DNA of 64,000 nucleotides from Cyprinodon diabolis (Eukaryota; Chordata; Actinopteri; Cyprinodontiformes; Cyprinodontidae). A program made the translations under genes and the position numbers. The notes below the pieces were generated by a model that did no database searches, had not been told where the DNA came from, and saw nothing but the letters and a program-made list of their open reading frames with translations. Where the stretch lies: positions 20,551,510 to 20,615,509 of the forward strand of contig CM060068.1 in the NCBI GenBank assembly GCA_030533445.1, read 5' to 3'. Every line of letters begins with the position of its first letter. Position 1 is the stretch's first letter. Below are positions 12,541-25,112 of this stretch, in pieces.

Positions 12541-13770
12541 ATAAAATAAAATTAAAATAACTTTCAAATAGAAATTTCTCCATATTTTCTGTAGAACGAC
12601 CAAAAAAATAAAAAATAACTATACAGACTGAGGACATTCATAGTAAACCACTGTAAAAATATAATGTCATATCTTTGGTTATTTATTTTCCTTAACCAAT
12701 GCCACTTTCATTAAAATAAATAGATAAAATAATAAATAAATATATGAATAAATAAATAAATAAATGACACTATTTTAGAAAAGTCCTTCACATCATCCCT
12801 TACTTCTCTAGTTTGATACGAAAAACAACTACAAGTACAGAGAATACAAGACACACTAAATGAACATTGTAGTATGTAGTAGTGCTTCAAGAGTTTCTCA
12901 ATTTTGAAATCTTTCACACTTTTCTTGTTAGCTTTGACACTACTTTCAGATACTGTACAGTACACCGTTAGGGATAAATTAAAAGTAAAAAAAAAAATAC
13001 TGACATTAACAACTTAAAAGAAAGTCAGTAGTTCCTGTTTGTCTTTTTCGAAATTTTCATGTCATGTTTGCCTTAAGACATCACGTTTCATTTGTTGACC
13101 TCGTATTTGTTGGAAACAGTCTTTATTTATTAGTCTAATCTTTTAAAAGAGCCATAGATGTACTTTTCCATTTCCAGGAAAGCTCATGCGGTGCTAACAC
13201 TTCACACTCACACTACCTGTCAACTCACTTTGAGTTTACTCAGAGTTGACCATTTTACAACCAACTCATCATTAATGAGCTTGATATTTATTATTCTCAA
13301 TAAAATAAATACACTTTGATATCAAATATATATCTATGTAAAATAAACTTTTTACATAGATTTTTATGTTTCATGTTTCATTTTGATCTTTTAAAACAAG
13401 AAATGACTAGATGGAACATAATGCTTGCATGTATATACAGAACTTAATATCCTTCCCTAAGTTGACATATTTTCTTGTTAGTAAACAGGACAATCATACT
13501 ATCAGAAGTCTTCTCAAAAACAATACCATAAGAATTGCATTTATAGATTTATGTCCTAATTCTATATTGCATGCCAGTTATATTACTTTCAGGCACAAAC
13601 AAGTTTTTCTTTCTATTTGAATCAGCTGGTAACTTTTCTGCAAAATGTTTACAGGCTAGCTTTTTTCTTTGAGGTATCTAGAGTTTCTCTAACACATATT
13701 TGAGATCCCTTACAGTTTGAGTTACTTATATATAATTGTGATATAAATCATAACTGTGTAGATACTGTAC

Positions 13771-14211
13771 CTTCATTTGTATGCCGGTCCCTGAATGCAC
13801 TTTTTGAATTGGAGCTATAGCCCTCAATTTCATGGATAGATGAGGCTCTCCTCATGCTGCTGGTGCTTCCTCTGGGGAAAGTGTTTGACAGGGAGGTAGA
13901 GGACTGATGAGGCTCTGTCTGGTACAGCTTGTCCCAGGGGACTTTGAGGGATGAATGATCAAGTGGTTCAGGGCCGATGCTAGGCTGGGAAGAATGGTGG
14001 CTGGAGCTTATGAGGGCGTGTGTGTCATTGGCGTCAGAAGGACTGCAAATACTCTTTGTGGGTGAGGGAAAGTTCTGCAAGGCCACCGAGTCCTCATCTT
14101 CTTTGGGAGAATCCACCATCACAGCATCTGGGTCCTCTTGGGGAAGAGATTGCTTGTTGGTGTTCATCAGGCTCAAAGCGACCTGACGGAAGCGAAAGAA
14201 GCGGCTCCTCC
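13771..14211 (-). CDS. kcnh7: kcnh7 exon 4 (cytoplasmic PAS-S1 linker)
   Basis: The 441-nt exon encodes about 147 residues of the variable, serine-rich linker between PAS and S1. It begins RRSRFFRFRQVALSL, contains the conserved KQSLPQEDPDAV and SPTKSICSPSDANDT blocks, then LDHSS, RRASSIHEIEG, and ends FRDRHTNE. These blocks are KCNH7 landmarks. Basic and Ser-rich motifs (for example RRASS) are possible phosphorylation sites by inference. The acceptor is GGTAG at 14216-14212 and the donor is AAG|GTACAG at 13770. Two overlapping + strand ORFs here are antisense shadows. Confidence 0.93.
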
Positions 14212-15442
14212 CTACCAAAAAAAATCAAGATCATTAATTTTTTTATCCATAAAGCTGACATTTAAAGAGCCTTTTTTGAACCAAAGCAAATAGCTAATTC
14301 TTATTATATAAAGCTAAACTTATCCTGACTTTGACAGTAACAGTAGTTGTTAGACAATTCCAAAGTCATGGTTAACATGGTTTACATGCAGAACCATACA
14401 ACAAGGCTGGAGTTCAGTTTCAGTGTTTAATGCATGGGTTGTTTGTTTTTACATGTAAATTTATAGAAAGAGGAAAGCCACATGGTGTATCAACAACTGG
14501 CCTGTTCAAAATGAGGACTGTCTGTGTATGAAATTAAGTTGTAACTCAATTGCCTCACAACCAGACATGATAAAAAAGCAGCTTTTAAATGCTTAAAAAA
14601 GTTAACTATTTATTATTTTTAATGTTATGAGCATGAGAATGTATAGCCTGTCATAAGGATTAGAGATGGTCAAACACACTCAAAGGCCTCATTTATTTAG
14701 GATGTATAAGTATATATTCATTGCTCACACAAATATCAAATCAGCAAAGCTCAAACTGAAACAGAATGGAAAAGAAAAAAGGCCTCGGTTCTAGATAGGC
14801 TGGTTGGACCGTTTTTAAAAGTAACGATTCATCAAGACATGTATGCATTGCCATCTCACTTGTTTACAGGTAAATGGAAAAATATCCAATAAGTAGAAGC
14901 TGTGTGAATAAAAATTACTTGTCAGTGTCAGATGTCAAGGGATAATTACTACACACAGCCATTGAAGTAACCCTTACTTATATAAAGCTAAGGTTAAAAA
15001 GAGTAGAGAAAAGTATCTGAATACCCTACACATTGAATGTTGAGGCAAGCATGGATTCACTCTGCTTTGTTTCAATGCTTCCGGCAAGTAGCAGTAGTGT
15101 CATGGTGTTGAGATATTTTCTTTGCACACTTTGAACCCTTTTATACAAACTTAGCCCTGTTTGAATGCCACATGCCTTAGATTGTTGCAGATTATGTTAA
15201 TCTCTTTGTGACTCATCTTCTGATGGCTGCTTCCAGCAGGATAATGCGTCATGTCAAAAAGCTCAAATGATCTACTGTAAAACTATTTTGTTGAAAACAA
15301 GTATGCTGAGCACCCATGCCCTCCAGAGTCCCACACTACAAAATATACCCCAGCAAAATATACATTATAAACTTGCCATTGAATCTTAATCTGTTTTAAT
15401 GACTCTTCTTGTTGAAAACTGACCATCAATAACTACAAAGTA

Positions 15443-15690
15443 TCCATCCATTCATCCTCTCCCACTTAGTCCTTTTCAGGTTTGCAGTGGGGTTGGTGCC
15501 TATCTACTGCAGTGAGAGAGGCGGGAGAGAGGCCGGGTACACCCTGGACAGGTCCCCAGTCTGTCGCAGGGCAACACAGAGACACGCAACCAGGCACACA
15601 CATACTTCCTGGGCCGGGAATTGAACTTAGAACCCTTTTGCTGCAAGGCAGTAATGCTACACATTGCACATACATGCAGCCTACAAAGCA
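15443..15690 (-). repeat. tRNA-SINE-like copy, internally shortened (intron 3)
   Basis: On the + strand it runs from the ATCCATCCATTC remnant through TACACCCTGGACAGGTC, CGCAGGGCAACACAGAGAC and GGGAATTGAACTTAGAACCC to TTGCTGCAAGGCAGTAATGC. Read on the minus strand the end looks like a tRNA-derived head with a box-B-like GGTTCAATTCC-type stretch, followed by a body and a (GGAT)n tail. The fuller copy at 52228-52556 has extra body sequence missing here. Both open frames over this copy (15466-15721) are repeat-derived. Confidence 0.65.
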
Positions 15691-16287
15691 TTAGAGGAAA
15701 ACAAAAAATATCAAACATCATACTGTATTTCTTTAAAGGAGAAAAGTAGAAAGAAGGTCCAATGCAGAGTTATTGTTTGTCTCTGAGTGATATAGGTAAT
15801 ATTTGCAATAAATTATGAAAAAATAAGGAGGGAACAAAAAGCCTTTTATGGTTGTATGAGCCCAAGACAGAGATGAAACTGCAACTGCTGTTAGATGCAT
15901 CTGTAACACTATCTAATAAAAGAGTGGTTTCAATATTGCCTTGCTGTAATGGGACTTCATATTAAAAGATGTGGTGTGAAGATCACCAAGTTTCCTTGTC
16001 CATTCGTAGCTTTTCTCATAAAGTGCTTGGTAATAGTCGGAAGAAGAAAATTAGTTTAGCATGAGCAATTTTGAAACTGAAGTTTGCAATGAAAGCTTTT
16101 CCATATAAAACACCCAAAAGGTGTAAAACTTATGCAAAAGAGGCAGGAAACAACACATTTTAAGAAGCAGTAACACATTATTGCATATTCTAGGATTATG
16201 CTGCTTAATTATCCTGTTGGAGTAACTCTGCTAGCTTGCCTCTGATATTACCTTTTTATGTAGCTTGTATTACCTTTGTAAAAAATA

Positions 16288-16355
16288 ACATGAGTTCCTG
16301 CAACATTTAAATTCCCTTCAGGAGTAATAAAGGATTTTTGAATTGTATTGAATTT
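16288..16355 (+). repeat. Short LINE-tail-like end
   Basis: The motif CTGCAACATTTAAATTCCCTTC followed by AGGAGTAATAAAGGATTTTTGAATTG matches the end of the fragment at 12235-12540 in layout. It is probably a 5'-truncated insertion of the same LINE type. Confidence 0.4.
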
Positions 16356-17463
16356 AAATATTCTGGCTTGGCATCTTAATATGAGCCACAATGACAAACT
16401 CTAGATTTCTTTTTGCAACATAAGTCATTAAGTTAACACAAACTTAAAGTTGAAAAAATGTAATGATATTATCTGAAATAATTAATTTCAATGCCCTTAA
16501 ACAGTTGCAATAATGTCTGAATTTAAGATATTACATGTAAGACAAAGGATCTTGTTCAAATACAGCTTCAGTCGGGAAGTCTCAAGTCTGTTAATTCCTT
16601 CCTGTTGTGTAAGATAAATTCAAAGTCAAAGACAATATAAAGGTCATGCTTTAAGTATGGGCTGTGTGTGTGAGGGAAAAGACTCTTTCTCTCTGACTCC
16701 ACTAATCTAAAGTCACATCGTATGTTCATCTGTCTCATGTACCCACAGGTTCTCTTTTTGAAACCTCATCACAAGCCATCAACTCTGATTAGCGATGTTA
16801 GCGCCAAGCAAAGAGGCATGGCTGCATGCAGAGACATAATATTCACATATGAACACTGTGCAGCACAATCTGACTGAAAAAGCCCTGCAGATACAGAGAA
16901 AAGAATATATAGCTAGCCTGTAATGTTTCATTGTTTTCAGAACATCGGATACAGATTAAATTGAAAATACAAAGATGCAAGCCGAGCAAAGCAAAGCAAA
17001 CCATTACATCCCTGTGTTCACATGGGACTTGTTACTGCATCCTTGTAAACTGGACTGTGCTGGCTGCCTAATAAGGCAAACCATTTTCTCTATAGGGAGA
17101 GAGGGCATACAGAGTAAATACTGAATTGCCCATATACCATCATTTTAGCGGTCTTTCTAAAATAGGTATTCAGCATGTTGTCAGCTGTCTTATGCCATAA
17201 CAACAAAAGAAGAAAAGAATATATCTATCTTTAATTGATATTATAGGTTCAAGGAACAATAATAGTGCTTTTACATTTCTATTTGAGGAGGTAACAGAAA
17301 TATCCCATTAAATCGAAATTCAAGTGGGTAAATTGAAGATTTCTAATCAACCTTAACCTACAAATTATATATGGCTTTCTGACATATCCTATAACTTAGT
17401 GACATCTCCGGTCTAAATTGTTTATTTATATTTCTGAAAATATATTCAATTAAATATTAAAAG

Positions 17464-18894
17464 TAGGGCTGCAACTAACGATTATTTTAAAAATCGATGA
17501 ATCGGACGATAATTTTTTCGATTAATCGATGAATTGGACAAAAAATATTTTTTATATTAACCTCTTTATTCCAAAATAAACATTTTAGACAGAACAAACA
17601 AGCACACAAGTACAGGTTGCTCATTAACTGTACTGGTGCAATATGAAAAATAAATGTTTGTGTTAAAACTACGCAAACTTACATGAGAAATGTAGCTGTA
17701 CATCCACAAAATATGGGCTACTTTGTTTCATAAAGCTCAAAAAAAGACATTTTTGTTTTTAAAAGCCCCTAAGGGGTTCAAACAATAGCCCCCCCCCATT
17801 TCAACAAATTAGGTTTTTTTAGACTAGAAGAGTTCTGCCTTTTAAGACAGGAACAGTAAAAAAAAAAAAAAAAAAAACAGTTAAAGTTGCTACTTGAGAA
17901 AATACTTAATCATAGAGATAAAAATAGCCCTGTGATTCAAATTATAAATTTTATTTGGAATAAAAATGAGAGAACTAGGGGTGCTAAAAAACACATCCTC
18001 CAAAAACAGATATTTACATGGGAATGTGGCATATAATTAATTGACATATTACTGATCTTGCTGGATTTTATTCTGCTTTACTTCCATAAATTGCAGGATC
18101 TTCTTTACTTTATCTTTGCCAGAAGATTTAAACTTTAAAAGCCTTGCCCTCATAATTTGCAAGTTAATTTATTTATAAAGTAAATATAAACGCTGCTTAA
18201 GCTAATTCAAATGAAATTAAAAGTAAAATAAGTAGCCAACCTTATCACTGTCTGTAACCTACTAACACGGTAAGGAAAGCATCAGATGAGCTACCTGAGA
18301 AACTAACGTTACGTTTCCCCACTTTAAAACGAAACAAACATGGTGGTTCCGTGCCATGTTAATTTGTTTTGACAAAAGTTGCATGTTACGACTTTTTTTA
18401 CTTTACAAAGCGCAGGCTATTTTAATTATTGTGATCAATTTGCGCCGTGCGCGCTTCATTTGCAGTCTGGGCGCTGAGGGTAAATATCCTGCGGCTCTGA
18501 CTGTAGCGCTGAGAGGGACTCCTGCGGGAGAACGGGGTTGGGATGGGGGAGGCGCCCCACGGCAGAGTAGGAATGATACATGCTTTCACGTAAGAGTCTC
18601 CAAAAGCCGCCAGTGACACCGTAAAAAGTCGCCAGATTTGTCGTTAGTTGCTTTTTTGAAAAATTGTCGCTGGAGGGGTCTGAAAAGTCGCTGAGTTGGC
18701 AATACTGCACCTGCAGCGCTGGCTCGCTCTGTCGTATTTTTTTTTTTTCCCCTGTTTCAGTCAAGTGGCAGTGATGACGGCGGCAGCGGATGACGCATTA
18801 ATCGTGCGACACAACTAATCGATGATGAAATTCGTTGCCAACGCTTTTAAAAGTCGATTTTTATCGATTTTATCGATTCGTTGTTGCAGCCCTA
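17464..18894. mobile_element. Non-autonomous hAT transposon with 8-bp target duplication (intron 3)
   Basis: Both ends carry the inverted motif TAGGGCTGCAAC, common at hAT-family ends in fish. The left end is followed by repeated ATCGAT/AATCGATGAAT stretches and the right end is preceded by TATCGATTTTATCGATTCG. The 8 bp ATTAAAAG occur directly outside both ends (17456-17463 and 18895-18902). This is a perfect 8-bp target site duplication, the length expected for hAT. The 1431-bp interior has no transposase: the only open frames (about 18356-18764, in a GC-richer block) lack hAT motifs. It would therefore need a transposase supplied in trans. Confidence 0.9.
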
Positions 18895-18902
18895 ATTAAA
18901 AG

Positions 18903-20025
18903 TATGCTGACATCTTAGTTGTTGTAACATTGTCTTGATAATAGCAGTAAGTATAGTAACTGAGCACAGAACTGTGTGAATCTCAGCAGTTTTATAACTT
19001 TACTGGAACAAATAAGTTTTTCTTAGATAAAATGTTCACCCATATTGGTGCACAGATACAGAAAGTCAACAGCAGGTATCACTAGTTACACTTGTTATCA
19101 AAATGTTATCTTGTCAAATTTTCAGCTAAGAAGTTTCTGACAAAACAAAGGTAAATATAAACACCTCATCATTTACATCATCATCTCCTTGTGCTTAATA
19201 GCTTTTCAGGGTTATCTAATTTGCAGTTGCAAAGCATTATTATCTTATTGTAATTATTATTACATCTATTCACAGTGCCACTTAAAGAAGCCCCACTTGT
19301 ATAACACTTCGGGACTCACGGAAATTAGCCTGGCCAGCAAAATGGAGACGAGCAGCAATTTGACAGGTGGGACTAATATAGTCAGCAGAAAAAGGCTTGA
19401 ACCAATCAGGTAACTACTGATATGAAGCAAAAAAAAAAAAAAAAACGAAAAAAGAAAAAGAAAAAAGAAATTTGGTAGTTGAAGCCCAGACCTTTCAGTT
19501 CTTCTAGCTTAAATCTACTCTGCATTCCCAAAACTCCAATAATCTGGAGTAAACTCCCAGAAATCTCCACCTGCATTTAAACCTAAAATTACTTTAAACA
19601 AATAAAGATTAAAAGGGGTATTTGATTATATTATATAAAAATAATTAATCAATCCTTTTCAATAAATAATAAATATATTAATTTCTAATGTAACATACAT
19701 TACTATTAAACTATACATATATTATTTATAAATGAATAAATAAATAAAATACATATATTGTTTTGATTATTCATTTTTCTTCTCTTTAATTAATCATGTC
19801 ACCTTCATGCCACGGTAATGTTCTTTTACTTGGAATTGTCTTTGAGTCTTTCTTCTCAAATATGCCATGTAAGTAAACTTGCCTTGCCATTTTTATCTTG
19901 ATCGTAAATTCTGGTATGGAGCAATGGAGCAGAGTGAAAAAAAAAATATTACACACACAGCATGGAAAGATGGGGTGCTATTTATAGAAGGTCACTAATA
20001 TACTTCTGGTACATCTGATACTCAC
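18903..20025. other. kcnh7 intron 3, right part; no gene seen
   Basis: AT-rich with an A-rich run near 19427-19470. No recognisable element. The open frame at 19189-19413 has no known motif. Confidence 0.5.
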
Positions 20026-20181
20026 TTTGATCTGACTTTGCAGGGGATGCAGGGCTTATGTTTTCCGTAGAGTGGTCACTTCCTTCATCTACGATGTAAT
20101 CAAAATTCAAAATAAACATCATCACCACGCCTTCTTCGTTCTTCACTGGGATTACGTGAGTGGTACACTGAAAGTCAGACC
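20026..20181 (-). CDS. kcnh7: kcnh7 exon 3 (end of PAS domain)
   Basis: The 156-nt exon completes the PAS domain. It reads GSDFQCTTHVIPVKNEEG, then VVMMFILNFDYIVDEG, then a serine-rich tail. The last strands of the fold (HVIPVKN.EG..MMFI.NF) are diagnostic of the Erg family. The acceptor is CTTTCAG at 20188-20182 and the donor is AAA|GTGAGT at 20025. The split codon joins exon 2 (G) with GG to give Gly. The exon is too short for an ORF scan and was found by reading the reverse complement. It follows a ~20.8 kb intron whose last 2.5 kb contains a Tc1 element. Confidence 0.92.
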
Positions 20182-21069
20182 CTGAAAGAGAACAAAAGTA
20201 TCATTTTAAAAAAAGTGAAACATGATTTCTATCTCTTAATTAGATTTTTTTTATCCATTTTAATGAGAAATAAGGATCTGTGACATCAAATATTAGCCCA
20301 GGCAACAGGATGCCATTAAGTGGGATTTTGGCAAAAATTTATTAAATAGTCCCTTATGTCTCATAACCTTTTTATCTTACTGTGATCATCAGTCTGTTTG
20401 GCTGGTAAGAAGGAAAATACACTGATGCTGAAAACCTACTGCAGAATGTGTCAACATCACGGCAAATATCACTGCTAAACACACAGCAGAGAACCGAATA
20501 CAACTAAAAATAGTCAAATCACCCCAAGGCAGCAATAATATTGGTTTAGTTTAATAGAGAGCGGAGCTCCAAGCAGAGCTGAGGAAATCGAACTGGCATG
20601 AGAGGCTGAGGAAATCTAACTGCTGCTAATAACTTTTTGATCATTCACATTAATAAACAAACATAATCATGTATAACTCAGAGCAATTCTTTTCTGGCAA
20701 ATATATATTTATTTTAATTAAAGACATGCTGTGCTCGAAGTTATATATTAAATTATTACATATTTTTATTTAAAAATGATGGGGGGTTAGTGTGTTAATA
20801 TTTATTTATATCTCGAGATAAAAACTTAGACAATGTTGGCTTAAAGCCCTAAAAATAAACTTAAATGAAAGATTTTACCTGCTCCACCTCTACAGAAGCT
20901 TAGCGCAAAGCAGGAATCAATTTGTTATTGTTACTTTATTAATATAAAATGTCATATTATGTTGTTTTGTGTTGAGTGACAATTATCAGTATATTCCTAA
21001 AACTAACCTTAACCTAAAGTTAATTTAGACCATATTTCTCCTAACATTATATATATATATATATATATA
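20182..21069. other. kcnh7 intron 2, part next to exon 3; no gene seen
   Basis: AT-rich intron sequence ending in a short (TA)n run at 21047-21069, into which the Tc1 element has inserted. Confidence 0.55.
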
Positions 21070-22650
21070 CAGTGGGGCAAAAAAGTATTTAGTCAGCCAT
21101 CAATAGTGCAAGTTCTCCCACTTAAAAAGATGAGAGAGGCCGGTAATTTTCATCATAGATATACCTCAACTATGAGAGAAAAAATGAGAAAAAAAAATCC
21201 AGAAAATCACATTGTCTGATTTTTAAAGAATTTATTTGCAAAATATGGTGGAAAATAAGTATTTGGTCAGTTACAAACAAGCAAGATTTCTGGCTCTCAC
21301 AGACCTGTAACTTCTTCTGTAAGAGGCTCCTCTGTCCTCCACTCGTTACCTTCATTAATGGCACCTGTTTGAACCCGTTATCAGTATAAAATACACCTGT
21401 CCACAACCTCAAACAGTCACACTCTAAACTCCACCATGGCCAAAACTAGAGAGCTGTCAAAGGACACCCGAAACAAAATTATAGACCTGCACCAGGCTGG
21501 GAAGTCTGAATCTGCAATAGGTAAACACCTTGGTGTGAAGAAATCAACTGTGGGATCAATTATTAGAAAATGGAAAACATACAAGACCACTGATAATCTT
21601 CCTCGATCTGGGGCTCCAGGCAAGATCTCACCCCGTGGGGTCAAAATGATCACAAGAACGGTGAGTAAAAATCCCAGAACCACACGGGGGGACCTAGTGA
21701 ATGACCTGCAGAGAGCTGGGACCAAAGTAACAAAGGCTACCATCAGTAACACACTACGCCGCCAGGGACTCAAATCCTGCGGTACCAGACGTGTCCCCCT
21801 GCTTAAGCCAGTACATGTCAAGGCCCGTCTCAAGTTTGCTAGAGAGCATTTGGATGATCCAGACGATGACTGGGAGAATATCATAAGGTCAGATGAAACC
21901 AAAATAGAACTTTTTGGTAAAAACTCTACTACTAGAATGCTGAGTTGCATCCAAAGAACACCATACCTACAGTGAAGCATGGGGGTGGAAACATCATGCT
22001 TTGTTTTTCTGCTAAGGGACCAGGACGACTGATCCGTGTGAAGGAAAGAATGAATGGGGCCATGTATCGTCAAATTTTGAGTGAAAACCTCCTTCCATCA
22101 GCAAGGGCATTGAAGATGAAACGTGGCTGGGTCTTTCAGCATGACAATGATCCCAAACACACCGCCCGGGTAACGAAGGAGTGGCTTCGTAAGAAGCATT
22201 TCAAGGTCCTGGAGTGGTGTAGCCAGTCTCCAGATCTCAACCCCATAGAAAATCTTTGGAGGGAGTTGAAAGTCAGTGTTGCCCAGCGACAGCCCCAGAA
22301 CATCACTGCTCTAGAGGAGATCTGCATGGAGGAATGGGCCAAAATACCAGCAACAGTGTGTGAAAACCTTGTGAAGACTTACAGAAAACATTTGATCTCT
22401 GTCATTGCCAACAAAGGGTATATAACAAAGTATTGAGATGAACTTTTGTTATTGACCAAATACTTATTTTCCACCATGTTTTGCAAATAAATTCTTTAAA
22501 AATCAGACAATGTAATTTTCTGGATTTTTTTTCTCATTTTGTCTCTCACGTTGAGGTATATCTATGATGAAAATTACCGGCCTCTCTCATCTTTTTAAGT
22601 GGGAGAACTTGCACTATTGGTGGCTGACTAAATACTTTTTTGCCCCACTG
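21070..22650 (+). mobile_element. Tc1/mariner (Tc1-like) transposon with ~200-bp inverted ends, intron 2
   Basis: The 1581-bp element is bounded by the inverted motif CAGTGGGGCAAAAAAGTATT. It is flanked on both sides by TA, the target of this superfamily, and sits inside a (TA)n tract. The ends form inverted repeats of about 200 bp (21070-21271 and 22452-22650) that differ at only a few positions, so the copy is fairly young. It holds one transposase region on the + strand that is frame-broken. It lies about 0.9 kb from exon 3 and in the opposite orientation to kcnh7. Confidence 0.95.
21436..22436 (+). pseudogene. Tc1-like transposase, frame-broken
   Basis: The start is [14 protein letters not shown] at 21436, followed by a helix-turn-helix ([20 protein letters not shown]), a second DNA-binding half ending near residue 130, and the first catalytic Asp (D153 in [13 protein letters not shown]). 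Near 21925-21940 a small deletion removes a few codons and shifts the frame. The rest continues in another frame to 22436. That part has the second Asp in [11 protein letters not shown] and the Glu in NPIENLWRE, with exactly 34 residues between them (the D34E spacing of Tc1). A second, in-frame loss of two residues is visible in [10 protein letters not shown] compared with the family. The copy is inactive as it stands. Confidence 0.93.
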
Positions 22651-22661
22651 TATATATATAA

Positions 22662-22678
<17 letters not shown>

Positions 22679-22726
<48 letters not shown>
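22679..22726. repeat. (TA)n microsatellite flanking the Tc1 element
   Basis: A pure AT dinucleotide tract of about 48 bp follows an A-run right after the right end of the Tc1 element. It probably represents the expanded target site. Confidence 0.95.
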
Positions 22727-22729
<3 letters not shown>

Positions 22730-25108
22730 GTGTGAGTACTTGAATCCAGGCAATGATATAATAATGGAAGCATGGTTTCCATGGATGGATGAGCCCTATT
22801 AAAGTCAATTTAAGAAGAACAGAGACCAGAGAATCACATTGTGCTGGATATTTGAAATGGAACCCTTTGGCCACGACAATAAAACTTTCTATCCGCTATG
22901 CTCTAAAGAAAGTCACAATAGCAACTGTACAGTGTCTGTCTGTCATTCTGTCTTGCTCATTTATAGAGAGGACACACATTACCAGTGTTCCCTGTAATCT
23001 CCTCAGGGCACACAGACACCCTGCCAGCAGCATTCATTAGCAGGAGACTTGGTGTCTGACTAAATATAACGAGCTTGTTCTGCCTCAACATGCCAGAAAT
23101 GTCTTGGATGGGTTTATGAATCCAAATGAAACAAAGTAATGATGCATTGTCAACTTTGAAGTATCTTGAAATTATTTAAATAGAAAACGTGAATAAATTG
23201 TTTTCCAGGAACATTGTTATTTATTGTTTCATGAATATAATGTGAGGGGAACTGCTAGGAATAAATGGTGCAACATAAAGCTGCATATGTGGTAAGATAA
23301 TAGGAGCAGCAGGTGTGGACTACATCGAGCCTAACAACACACAGCTGTTTGTCCTTTACTAGAAGATTCCCTTTTCATGAAAAAAAGCATTTCCCCTGGA
23401 TGTTTTTGGTAGTGCAAACTCCTACTTTTTAACCACAGCATTTATTTACTGTTTAAATCTAGCAAGAAGAAACAAAAAAAAACAAAAAAAAAAAAACAGA
23501 AATCTATACAGGACTGTTATTTGCTGAAAACAAGATCGTTAACGTCACAATCAAAGTACTCAATGTTTTGACTCTTTGACTTCCAGGAAATCTATTTTTG
23601 TATTAGACTTATCACAGTCATCTTGGAAGATTAGGACAGCATACTAAGTACCTTTCACACAGACCAGGCTTAAATAGCATTTACAAAACATTGGACAAAT
23701 ATGTAGAAACACAAGTTTTACCTTAATCCTGGCTATTCAAACATTGCTTTAAAAAGTGCAGAAGTATTCCAACCCCCCTAAATATTTTCAAACTCCAGTA
23801 TGTTTATGTTATATCTTAACATAAATATATACATTATTGCCAGTTAAAAACATATTTATTGGAGCTAGAAAAGAATTGCAACTCAAAAGACCCAGAACTT
23901 TGAATGTGATACTGAAGCACATATCTCTGTTAGGCATTTACGCCAACTAACAATGCACAGTATGAGAAACTACATATAATAACACTTTTGAATGGCTCAA
24001 GGTTCAAGCTGAAAATATTTGCACACCAATGAGTACATTATTCAGCCGTAAAGAATATTTCATAAAAAGAAAAAATAATAATAACTACTATCTGTCTTTA
24101 CATCTACAGTAGCTTAGAAAATATAAATAATTAACATTCAGATAGCTGTGAAGAGCTGTTGGGGCTCAAACTTGAAGTAATACATTCAGTAGGAAAGTTT
24201 TTGGGCTGAGCTTTACCTTAACAGATGGGGAAACAATAGTCATGCTTAAAGGCTGAGCCGTCGGGGGCCTTTTCTCATCTAGTCTCCTGCTGAATGTCAC
24301 CTCTGCTAAAACAGATCTAAAGAAAAGCCTGTAAAGATGACATTGCAAGAGCAGTAAAAATGAATTCTAAATCTCAAAATTCACTTTTACAACTTGTGGT
24401 ACTCTGTAGGAGGTTTGTATAACAAAGTAAAGAAATCGAAAAGTAAGAAGTGGTTCCTTTTATCTCCCCCCATTGGAGGATATTACCTAATTATGCCTCT
24501 TGCTGAATCCTATTAAACCTCTTAGCCCTATTTTTTAAGCATGTTTAGCCATTAAACCTCCTTTTCCAAAGGGTATGGCATCCTTGTTGCTTCTGTTTGG
24601 AGTAGTGGAAAGACTAAGGCTCTTTGGCCTTTAAAACCTGTTATTTTTCATGTGCTCTCTTTGAAACTAAGAGGGGCGTTTAGAGATTTGGGACGTTCAT
24701 ATATCTGATATATTACAACGGCTGTTGCTTTATGTAATTTGAAGTTTTTCAAATGTTTTAAATTTAAAGTGTGAAGTGTTGGTGAAACTCAGTTTAAAAT
24801 ATAGGAACAGTAATCATCACATGGTATACAGACTCCAAAACAAAAATAATGTAATAATCATGATTATCTGACAAAACTGTTGATACAATTTATATTATGT
24901 CACATGTTGTATAATGTTTCTGATGGAGTGCCATATTTCTCAGTAGATTATGTCAACCATTACCTAAATTTAGTTCCAATGGGTGAGCAAGGTATGTGAT
25001 ACGTTTGGGCCTTTAATTATCCTAAAAGGAAATATACAAATCACTTTAATACACTTAAAATCCTTTACAACAATGATTATGTCTCAATATATTGTGAGGC
25101 TCTTTTGC
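22727..25108. other. kcnh7 intron 2 segment; no gene seen
   Basis: No recognisable element. There is an A-rich run near 23472-23501. The stretch 24130-24350 is somewhat more complex sequence without coding motifs. Confidence 0.5.
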
Positions 25109-25112
25109 TTAA

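Larger units (their letters stand above)
14212..17463. other. kcnh7 intron 3, left part; SINE copy and otherwise no gene seen
   Basis: Apart from the SINE-like copy at 15443-15690 and a short LINE-tail-like end at 16288-16355, this intron sequence shows nothing I can identify. The block at about 16690-16900 looks less repetitive than its surroundings. Confidence 0.5.

Noticed and set aside
21417..22073. 218-codon minus-strand open frame over the Tc1 transposase
   Set aside because: Antisense shadow of the transposase. It has no family motif, while the + strand shows HTH and DDE motifs.
22546..22874. Ile-Tyr repeat membrane proteins
   Set aside because: Translations of the (TA)n tract next to the Tc1 element.
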